Of a DNA stretch of 9,005 bases, positions 1 through 5,537 are shown piece by piece. This DNA comes from Methylotenera sp. (GTDB taxonomy: Bacteria; Pseudomonadota; Gammaproteobacteria; Burkholderiales; Methylophilaceae): NCBI GenBank assembly GCA_005791685.1, contig SXVG01000082.1, positions 1 through 9,005 of the forward strand, read 5' to 3'. The position numbers and the translations under genes are program-made. Every line of letters starts with the position of its first letter. Positions within the stretch are counted from its first letter, which is position 1. The notes under the pieces are model-generated. The model ran no database searches, was not told where the DNA came from, and saw only the letters and a program-made list of their open reading frames with translations.

Positions 1-1085
1 CGCATGCCGGCATTGTCTTCCAATATCCATGACAGCTCGAGTCTGTGCGCGCCACGTTTGTGCAATGCATTACGCACCTCCTCAATAATGAGAAAGGCTA
101 ATCCTGGGCCGAGCCGGGTCTTTTGGAACCTCTTGCGCACGCCCATCAATGGCACCCGCCCACTGGCCGGGCCTTTGACTTTAAGGCGCCAGAGCAATTT
201 CAACCAACCAAACGGGAACAACTTACCCTGCAAATCACGAATAGCCTCATTGATATTCGGCATGCCTATGATAAAACCCGCCGCTTCGCCGTCCACTTCG
301 GCTATCTGTATGTATTCATCGTGCAATAAGAATTTTAAATTCTGGCCCAGCTCTCTAAACTCCGCTTCGGTGAATGGCACAAAGCCCCAATTTTCTGACC
401 ACGCGTCGTTAAAAATATCGCGTAACAGCATAATTTCTTCATCAAAGCGTTTGCGGTCCAACGTTCTGACCGTCACCCTTTCCGAGGCCATTTTTAATAG
501 CCGTTGCATCACCGGCGGTGCGACAAAATTAGGGTTAATCAAATAAGCCAGCGCATCGACCGCTTTGTGGTAGCCGCATTGCTCGATATGTTCACGGTAA
601 TAGGGCAGCGCATGGCTCATCATGAAGACCGGTGGGTCGGCAAAACCGTCTATCAACAAACCCATTTCTTCATTGATGGACAAATTAAACGGGCCGCGCA
701 CCCGGCGTATGCCTTGCTCGGCCAACCATTGTTCTGCTGTCGCCAGCAGCGCAGCAAAGGTTTCCTGACTGTCTTCGGCATCCAACATGCCAAAAAAACC
801 TGTCGCATCATGATGTTGCTCAAGAGATAAATCATCAATCTGTGCGCTGATTCGGCCTACCGGTGTGTCGCCCCGCCAGGCAATCCAAGCTTGACTTTTG
901 GCATGCTGAAAATACGGATTATGCTGAGGGGAAAGATGGATTTTTCGTTCAAGAAACAAAGGGGCAATCCAATGCGGATCGTCTTTGAAAATAGCCGCCG
1001 GCAAACGGATAAATTCAGCCAAATCGGCTTTATTGACGACGGGGACAATACGCAGTGCTGGGCTGTCTTGAATAATGGGGGGCAT
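1..1085 (-). CDS. bcerS: Bacterial ceramide synthase-like GNAT protein (partial, 3' end beyond window)
   Basis: Minus-strand frame open from ATG at 1085 to the left edge: 361 complete codons, no stop. I recognise the bacterial ceramide synthase / YghO-like family of GNAT-fold proteins, which N-acylate 3-ketosphinganine in Caulobacter. Visible hallmarks: PAAIFKDDPHWIAPL (29-43), the family motif RGPFNLSINEEMGLLIDGF (130-148), a split GNAT fold with an acyl-CoA-binding-like loop RFQKTRLGPGLA (319-330), and LSWILEDNAGM (351-361) just before the edge. By family length only a short C-terminus should be missing. No signal peptide or membrane segment is seen, so a cytoplasmic or membrane-associated enzyme is expected. 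No Shine-Dalgarno lies before the ATG; an in-frame TTG six codons upstream is no better. It is divergent from an operon encoding SPT, ACP, a reductase and an acyl ligase, which strongly supports the ceramide synthase role over a generic acetyltransferase. Family assignment is firm; substrate is inferred from context. Confidence 0.85.
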   Translation of the reverse strand, partial: MPPIIQDSPALRIVPVVNKADLAEFIRLPAAIFKDDPHWIAPLFLERKIHLSPQHNPYFQHAKSQAWIAWRGDTPVGRISAQIDDLSLEQHHDATGFFGMLDAEDSQETFAALLATAEQWLAEQGIRRVRGPFNLSINEEMGLLIDGFADPPVFMMSHALPYYREHIEQCGYHKAVDALAYLINPNFVAPPVMQRLLKMASERVTVRTLDRKRFDEEIMLLRDIFNDAWSENWGFVPFTEAEFRELGQNLKFLLHDEYIQIAEVDGEAAGFIIGMPNINEAIRDLQGKLFPFGWLKLLWRLKVKGPASGRVPLMGVRKRFQKTRLGPGLAFLIIEEVRNALHKRGAHRLELSWILEDNAGM

Positions 1086-1140
1086 AATTAGGGCTAAAAA
1101 CAATGCAATTGCAAAAAGTTTACCACATTAAGCTAGGCTA

Positions 1141-1168
1141 ATTATTGACTTAATCCAAATCGCTTCAA
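1141..1168 (-). promoter_or_regulatory. Putative sigma70-type promoter for the ceramide synthase gene
   Basis: On the minus strand, TTGAAG (1163-1168, four of six to the -35 consensus) is separated by 16 nt from AATAAT (1141-1146, five of six to the -10 consensus). Transcription would begin near 1134, leaving a leader of about 50 nt before the ATG at 1085. This is prediction by eye only. Confidence 0.45.
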
Positions 1169-1175
1169 CATATTC

Positions 1176-1184
1176 TGTTATACT
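1176..1184 (+). promoter_or_regulatory. Putative extended -10 promoter of the sphingolipid operon
   Basis: TGTTATACT matches the extended -10 form TGnTATAAT, with five of six in the hexamer (1179-1184). No good -35 lies 16-18 nt upstream (about CAAATC, 1156-1161), which an extended -10 tolerates. An alternative is TTGACT (1145-1150) with CATATT (1169-1174) at 18 nt spacing. Either would give a leader of roughly 75-85 nt before the TTG start at 1265. The -10 overlaps the palindrome at 1182-1194. Confidence 0.45.
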
Positions 1185-1194
1185 GTCGGACAGT
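1182..1194. promoter_or_regulatory. Perfect palindrome over the -10 box, candidate repressor operator
   Basis: ACTGTC-G-GACAGT is a perfect inverted repeat with 6-bp arms around one central base. It begins inside the -10 hexamer of the rightward promoter and covers the expected start point, where a dimeric repressor would block initiation. Its shape fits a TetR-type or similar dimeric operator. No regulator gene is in the window, so the cognate protein is unknown. A terminator is unlikely: as RNA only a 4-bp stem forms. Confidence 0.4.
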
Positions 1195-1196
1195 TT

Positions 1197-1223
1197 TTAC
1201 GCCCAGTTTTGGCCTAGGCGTAA
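1197..1223 (+). repeat. Inverted repeat / hairpin in the operon leader
   Basis: TTACGCC (1197-1203) and GGCGTAA (1217-1223) are perfect 7-bp inverted arms around a 13-nt loop that contains most of a CCTAGG palindrome. It lies in the untranslated leader, about 40 nt before the TTG start. It could be an mRNA stability or control hairpin, or a second protein site. No U-tract follows, so it does not look like an attenuator terminator. Confidence 0.35.
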
Positions 1224-1253
1224 CCGTGGATAGATCAATCATTTAGTCAATGT

Positions 1254-1258
1254 AAGGA
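1254..1258 (+). promoter_or_regulatory. Ribosome binding site that fixes the TTG start
   Basis: AAGGA lies six bases upstream of the TTG at 1265. The next in-frame methionine is at residue 60, well inside the conserved fold, so this site decides for the TTG start. Confidence 0.75.
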
Positions 1259-1264
1259 CGCCAA

Positions 1265-3025
1265 TTGAATCAAGTAGCAAATGTTGAAATCACCGCGTCG
1301 GCCACGCCGACTCTAAGCGCATTGCCATTGCGCTTAGCCGATTTCGACTCATTGGCCAGCGCCTTAGATTACGCCGCACAAGGTGAATCGGGCGCCAATT
1401 TCTACGCCGGCAATGGCAAACTTGCCACGGTGCTGCCTTACCGAATGCTGCGCGATCAAGCGAAAACCTTAGCTCAACGACTGCTGTCTTTCCCCTTAGA
1501 ACGTGGCGCTCGCGTGGCCATCGTCGCCGAAACCAATGCGGATTTCTTGCGCTTCTTTTTTGCCTGCCAATATGCCGGTTTAGTGCCGGTGGCGCTACCA
1601 GCGGTGATTCATGTTGGCGGCCATAAAGCCTACGTTAATCAATTACACGGTTTGCTCAAGGGCTGCCACGCTTCACTGGCCGTTTCTTCCAGCCAATTGC
1701 TGCCGTTCTTAACGGAAGCCGCCGAAGGCTTAGGCTTGCAATTTGTCAATGCGGCGGCGGCTTTCGATGAATTGCCTCTAAAAGACATCGCCTTAAAGCC
1801 TAGCGGCCCCAATGAAACAGCCTATTTGCAATACACCTCAGGCAGTACCGGTTTCCCACGTGGCGTGATCATCACCCAACAATCGGTGATGGCCAATCTG
1901 CTAGCCTCAGGCCACGGCTTGGACGTTCGCGTTGATGACCGCTTGGTTTCATGGTTGCCGTTCTACCATGACATGGGCTTAGTGGGTTGCTTGTTAGCGC
2001 CCATGGCCAACCAACGCTCTATCGATTACTTGGATACGCGCGATTTTGCCATGCGCCCAAGACGCTGGCTGGAATTATTAAGCAGCTCAGGCGGCACCAT
2101 TTCCTTTAGCCCACCGTTTGGCTATGCCTTGTGTGTGCGCCGGCTTCGCCCAGAAGACATCGCCTTGTATGATTTGAAAGCTTGGCGTATCGCCGGCATA
2201 GGCGCAGAACCGATACACGTGGAACTCACCGATCGCTTTTGTGAGTTGCTCGCCCCAGCCGGCTTTAATCCTAAATCGTTTGTCCCCAGCTACGGCATGG
2301 CCGAAAGCTCACTGGCCTTAAGCTTTGCCCCATTGGGCACAGGCGTGGTAGTGGATTGGTTAGACGCCGACGACTTGGCCGACAATTTACTGGCCACTAA
2401 AGTCAGTCCCAACAACGGCAGCAGTTTTGTCCGTTGCGGTCCCATCCTGCCCAAACACGAAGTATTAATACGCGACGAACAGGGCAAGGCCTTGCCCGAC
2501 ATGCACATAGGCCGCATCAATGTGCGTGGCCCCAGCATCATGTCCGGCTACTTTGAAATGCCAGAACAAACCAAGCTAGTGCTGTCCGACGACGGCTGGT
2601 TAGACACCGGTGATTTAGGCTATTTAATTGACGGTCAAATCGTCGTCACCGGTCGCCATAAAGACATGCTGATTATCAACGGCCGCAACATTTGGCCGCA
2701 AGACATAGAAGCGATTGCCACCCGTCAGCCCGAATTGCGTTCGGTAGACGCCTCGGCCGTGTCGGTGCCTGGCCCAGAGCAAGAAGAAATTGCTGTACTT
2801 ATCGTGCAATGCAATATTACCGATAGCGATGAGCAGCGCCTGTTAACCCAGCGTTTACATCGTGAGATACACGAAGAATTGGGCATCAATTGCGTCATCG
2901 AATTGGTGCCGCGCCATACTTTGCCACGCACCTCATCGGGTAAACTGTCACGTTCTGGCGCACGCAAAGATTACTTGCTACGTCAAAAAGCGGCCGAATT
3001 AGATCACGCACCCAAGCAGGCTTGA
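1265..3025 (+). CDS. Fatty acyl-AMP ligase / acyl-ACP synthetase of the sphingolipid operon
   Basis: A 586-residue adenylate-forming enzyme that activates a fatty acid with ATP to acyl-AMP and probably passes it to the phosphopantetheine of the operon's ACP. Motifs in order: ATP-binding P-loop YTSGSTGFPRG (190-200), FYHDMGLVG (233-241), SYGMAESS (342-349), DTGD (447-450), hinge GRHKDMLIINGRNIWP (463-478) and C-terminal LPRTSSGK (553-560) with the likely catalytic Lys560. YTSGSTGFPRG, HDMGLVG and GRNIWPQDIE are typical of fatty acyl-AMP ligases (FAAL) rather than classical acyl-CoA synthetases; CoA as acceptor cannot be excluded by eye. It is the first gene of the rightward operon. The start is TTG, supported by AAGGA six bases upstream. 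The stop overlaps the next start. The position matches the acyl-ligase gene beside spt, acp and cerR in Caulobacter. The product should be cytoplasmic. Class is near certain; acceptor and chain length are inferred. Confidence 0.9.
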   Translation: MNQVANVEITASATPTLSALPLRLADFDSLASALDYAAQGESGANFYAGNGKLATVLPYRMLRDQAKTLAQRLLSFPLERGARVAIVAETNADFLRFFFACQYAGLVPVALPAVIHVGGHKAYVNQLHGLLKGCHASLAVSSSQLLPFLTEAAEGLGLQFVNAAAAFDELPLKDIALKPSGPNETAYLQYTSGSTGFPRGVIITQQSVMANLLASGHGLDVRVDDRLVSWLPFYHDMGLVGCLLAPMANQRSIDYLDTRDFAMRPRRWLELLSSSGGTISFSPPFGYALCVRRLRPEDIALYDLKAWRIAGIGAEPIHVELTDRFCELLAPAGFNPKSFVPSYGMAESSLALSFAPLGTGVVVDWLDADDLADNLLATKVSPNNGSSFVRCGPILPKHEVLIRDEQGKALPDMHIGRINVRGPSIMSGYFEMPEQTKLVLSDDGWLDTGDLGYLIDGQIVVTGRHKDMLIINGRNIWPQDIEAIATRQPELRSVDASAVSVPGPEQEEIAVLIVQCNITDSDEQRLLTQRLHREIHEELGINCVIELVPRHTLPRTSSGKLSRSGARKDYLLRQKAAELDHAPKQA

Positions 3026-4017
3026 TAAGCCAACGCCTGCCATCACTTACGCCTGTGGCTACCACCCCGTTAAAAAAAAATAAATTGGTCGCCTTAACCG
3101 GTGCCACTGGCTTCATAGGCAGCACCCTCATCAAGCAATTACATCAGGCTGGCTGGCATGTCAACGCCTTGTATAGACCGCGCGCCGGTCGACTGCCGGT
3201 CAGTACGCAAGACCTGACTTGGGTAGCCGGCGCACTCCATGACAGCCCGTCGCTAGCAACCTTAATGGCCGGGGCTGATGCGGTGATCCATTGTGCGGGG
3301 GCGGTGCGCGGCACCAGCCGTGCTGACTTTGACCGCATCAATGAAACCGGGGTGCACAACGTGGTCCAAGCGGCCGCTGCGCAAACCCACCCACCCCGTT
3401 TATTACTCGTGTCATCGCTGGCGGCCCGCATGCCCGACCTGTCGCATTATGCCGCCAGCAAATGGCGTGGCGAAGAGGTGCTCAAAGCCAGCACGTTGCG
3501 CTGGAGCATATTCCGCCCGCCCGCCGTTTATGGACCTGGCGACCGTGAATTATTACCCCTGTTTAAAAGCATGGCGAAAGGCATCGCACCCCTGCCCGCT
3601 GGCGCTGACGGCAGATTCTCCATGCTGCACGTTGATGATTTAGCCGCCGCCATGGTGCATTGTTTAAGCCAAGAGGGTGGCGACGGCCTAACCTTTGAGT
3701 TGGACGATGGTCGCGCCGGCGGTTACGATTGGCCTAGCGTGCTAAGCATTGCGCAGCAGGTCTTACGTAACGGTGGCAAAATCAGGCGCTTGCCTATCCC
3801 CATCACCTCATTAAAACTAGCGGCTTGGACTAATTTTTATGCCGCCAAGTTATTGCGCTATGCCCCCATGTTGACCCCGGGTAAAATACGCGAGATTACG
3901 CATCGCGATTGGTTGTGCGATAATAACGACATTACACGAATCACCGGCTGGCAGCCCACTTGTGAATTAGCGCAAGGACTGGCTGGCCTATTTGATAAGA
4001 ATCACAAGCCAAGATAG
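3022..4017 (+). CDS. cerR: NAD(P)-dependent ceramide reductase-like extended SDR
   Basis: A 331-residue Rossmann-fold oxidoreductase of the NAD-dependent epimerase/dehydratase (extended SDR) family. The nucleotide-binding motif TGATGFIG is at residues 26-33, followed by CAGAVRG (91-97), VSS (130-132) and the catalytic YAASK (Tyr143, Lys147). Alone it would be annotated as an epimerase. Between an acyl ligase, an ACP and SPT it matches Caulobacter CerR, which reduces the 3-keto group of the N-acylated sphinganine. The chosen TTG start overlaps the preceding stop by 4 nt (TTGA), implying translational coupling; AGG at 3018-3020 is too close to be a good Shine-Dalgarno. The first 20 residues are a non-conserved extension encoded partly by a run of nine A (3072-3080); later starts at GTG 3055 or TTG 3085 are possible but have no ribosome binding site. 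No signal peptide is seen. Family certain, substrate inferred. Confidence 0.85.
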   Translation: MISQRLPSLTPVATTPLKKNKLVALTGATGFIGSTLIKQLHQAGWHVNALYRPRAGRLPVSTQDLTWVAGALHDSPSLATLMAGADAVIHCAGAVRGTSRADFDRINETGVHNVVQAAAAQTHPPRLLLVSSLAARMPDLSHYAASKWRGEEVLKASTLRWSIFRPPAVYGPGDRELLPLFKSMAKGIAPLPAGADGRFSMLHVDDLAAAMVHCLSQEGGDGLTFELDDGRAGGYDWPSVLSIAQQVLRNGGKIRRLPIPITSLKLAAWTNFYAAKLLRYAPMLTPGKIREITHRDWLCDNNDITRITGWQPTCELAQGLAGLFDKNHKPR

Positions 4018-4025
4018 GAAACTTT

Positions 4026-4271
4026 ATGACTGAATACGATCGCATTCTTGCCGACTTGATAAAAGGCTTAGCGCCTTTCACCAAGGGTAAAGCCGTGACT
4101 GAAAGCACCGAATTAGTGGGCGACTTAGACCTAGATTCGTTGCAAATCATGGAACTGCTGCTGTTTGTCGAAGACAGTTTTGACATCTCTATTCCGGTGA
4201 GCATCCTACCCGACGTAAAAACCGTAGGCGATTTGGCCAAACAAGTTGAAAAAATCGTAGGGAACGCATAA
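4026..4271 (+). CDS. Dedicated acyl carrier protein of the sphingolipid operon
   Basis: An 81-residue acidic, four-helix acyl carrier protein. The phosphopantetheine attachment motif is LDLDSLQIM, with Ser38 in DSL, followed by the acidic helix II region ELLLFVEDSFDISI. It starts at ATG with AGGA (4016-4019) overlapping the upstream stop, six bases away. Its stop overlaps the SPT start (TAATG). It is not the housekeeping AcpP: no fab genes are near, and the sequence departs from the usual AcpP motif GADSLDTVELVMA. Placed between reductase and SPT, and downstream of an acyl-AMP ligase, it most likely carries the acyl chain to SPT, as proposed for the equivalent ACP of Caulobacter. Charging by a phosphopantetheinyl transferase encoded elsewhere is required. 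Confidence 0.92.
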   Translation: MTEYDRILADLIKGLAPFTKGKAVTESTELVGDLDLDSLQIMELLLFVEDSFDISIPVSILPDVKTVGDLAKQVEKIVGNA

Positions 4272-5452
4272 TGGGCTTGTTTACTAAGTTTGAAGCCCTG
4301 GCAGAGGGCCGGGCTGAACTCGGCGCCTTGGGCATAGACCCATTTGCCGTGCAGATAGAAAAAATTATCTCGCCCACCGAAGGCATCATACATGGCCGTC
4401 ACACCATATTAGCCGGCACCAACAATTACTTAGGCTTGACCTTTAATCCAGAGTGCATCGCCAGCGCCCGCCTTGCCTTAGAAAACGAAGGCACCGGCAC
4501 CACCGGCTCACGCATGGCCAACGGCAGTTATTCTGGCCACCGAAAACTAGAACAAGAAATGGCTGCATTTTACGGCAAACGCGATGCCATCGTATTTTCA
4601 ACCGGCTACCAAGCCAACCTAGGCATGATAGCCGCCATTGCTGGCCCGGGCGACGTGGTGTTAATAGACGCCGATTGCCACGCCAGCATTTACGATGGCT
4701 GCCGCCTTGGCGGAGCCGAAACCATACGCTTTCGCCATAACAATGCGGAAGATTTAGCCAAACGTTTACGTCGCTTAGGCCCACGTGCGGCCGATGCCTT
4801 GATCGTGATTGAAGGCATATACAGCATGCTGGGCGACCGCGCCCCCTTAAAAGAAATCGTCGCCGTTAAACGCGAATTCGGTGGCTACCTCATGGTAGAC
4901 GAAGCGCATTCTTTTGGCGTGTTGGGCGAGCATGGTGGTGGCCTCGTGGAAGAATTAGGCATCATCGATGACGTGGATTTTATCGTCTGCACCTTCAGTA
5001 AAAGCCTAGGCTGTGCAGGCGGTTTTTGCGTGAGCAATTTACCCGAATTGGATTTAATTCGTTACGCCAGTCGCCCTTATATTTTTACCGCCTCCCCTGC
5101 GCCCGCGACCATCGCCTCAGCCAGGCAAGCACTGCGTATATTGGAAGCCGGTAAAGATTTACGCCAGCGCTTGCACGACAATGCCCAACAACTGCATAGC
5201 GGTTTAGCCGCTTTAGGTTACACCTTAGGTGGGCCACCTAGCCCGGTGGTGGCGGTGGTATTAGCCGGCAAAGTGGAAGCCCTGCAATTCTGGGATAACT
5301 TATTAAAATTGGGTGTGTACGTCAACCTCATGTTGCCACCGGCCACCCCCAATGGCGTATCCTTAATTCGTTGCAGCGTCAGTGCCGCCCACACCTCCGC
5401 TCAAATCGATGCCGTTTGTGCCGCTTTTGCAAAATTACGTGTAACAGCCTAA
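4271..5452 (+). CDS. spt: Serine palmitoyltransferase (PLP alpha-oxoamine synthase)
   Basis: A 393-residue fold-type I PLP enzyme of the alpha-oxoamine synthase family, catalysing decarboxylative condensation of L-serine with an acyl thioester to 3-ketosphinganine, the first committed sphingolipid step. Seen: GTGTTGSR (74-81), DADCHAS (133-139) with the PLP-stacking His137, EGIYSMLGD (181-189), VDEAHSFG (209-216) with Asp210 and His213, and TFSKSLG (241-247) with Schiff-base Lys244. These correspond to the catalytic set of Sphingomonas SPT. There is no N-terminal membrane segment, so it is the soluble bacterial type. The ATG overlaps the ACP stop by one base, with AGGGA (4259-4263) seven bases upstream. 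KBL (glycine acetyltransferase) and BioF (8-amino-7-oxononanoate synthase) are close paralogues that motifs alone do not exclude, but the ACP, reductase, acyl ligase and divergent ceramide synthase make SPT by far the best reading. Full length, no missing active-site residue. Confidence 0.93.
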   Translation: MGLFTKFEALAEGRAELGALGIDPFAVQIEKIISPTEGIIHGRHTILAGTNNYLGLTFNPECIASARLALENEGTGTTGSRMANGSYSGHRKLEQEMAAFYGKRDAIVFSTGYQANLGMIAAIAGPGDVVLIDADCHASIYDGCRLGGAETIRFRHNNAEDLAKRLRRLGPRAADALIVIEGIYSMLGDRAPLKEIVAVKREFGGYLMVDEAHSFGVLGEHGGGLVEELGIIDDVDFIVCTFSKSLGCAGGFCVSNLPELDLIRYASRPYIFTASPAPATIASARQALRILEAGKDLRQRLHDNAQQLHSGLAALGYTLGGPPSPVVAVVLAGKVEALQFWDNLLKLGVYVNLMLPPATPNGVSLIRCSVSAAHTSAQIDAVCAAFAKLRVTA

Positions 5453-5468
5453 TCAAAAAAACAGGTGG

Positions 5469-5486
5469 GTCGGGATTCATCCCGAC
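5469..5486. repeat. Perfect hairpin, REP-like element between spt and the flippase gene
   Basis: GTCGGGAT and ATCCCGAC are perfect 8-bp arms around two central bases (a 7-bp stem with a TTCA tetraloop as RNA). No T-run follows on the plus strand. On the minus strand a run of seven T begins only after a further 7 bases. It is therefore a poor intrinsic terminator and looks more like a REP-type repeat or an mRNA-stabilising hairpin. A role in damping read-through from spt to the flippase gene is possible. Confidence 0.5.
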
Positions 5487-5537
5487 TGATCGGTTTAAGC
5501 TACCACATGACTAAATTGGATTTAACATAGGCTGCAT

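Noticed and set aside
4..546. Plus-strand open frame of 180 codons at the left end
   Set aside because: It lies antisense to the ceramide synthase gene, whose protein has clear family motifs. The plus-strand product has none and shows an odd composition rich in Ser, Asn and Arg.
1144..1251. Inverted pair ATTGACT (1144-1150) and AGTCAAT (1245-1251) flanking the operon promoter
   Set aside because: A 7-bp match about 94 nt apart in AT-rich DNA is expected by chance; one arm is also a -35-like element.
3022..4017. Alternative call as nucleotide-sugar epimerase
   Set aside because: The fold is shared, but no sugar nucleotide or glycosyltransferase genes are present. The overlap with the ligase gene and nearness to ACP and SPT point to CerR.
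3941..4402. Minus-strand open frame of 153 codons across the ACP gene
   Set aside because: It crosses three well-supported plus-strand genes and has no recognisable domain.
4443..4784. Minus-strand open frame of 113 codons inside spt
   Set aside because: Trp/Arg/Cys-rich shadow translation opposite the conserved PLP enzyme; no motif or ribosome binding site.
4271..5452. Alternative call as 8-amino-7-oxononanoate synthase (BioF) or glycine C-acetyltransferase
   Set aside because: The motifs are shared by the whole family, but no biotin or threonine catabolism genes are near, whereas ACP, acyl ligase, reductase and ceramide synthase genes are.
5507..5530. Seven-codon reading frame before the flippase (ATG to TAG)
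   Set aside because: No Shine-Dalgarno, and nothing suggests attenuation such as paired hairpins with a T-tract. Likely chance.
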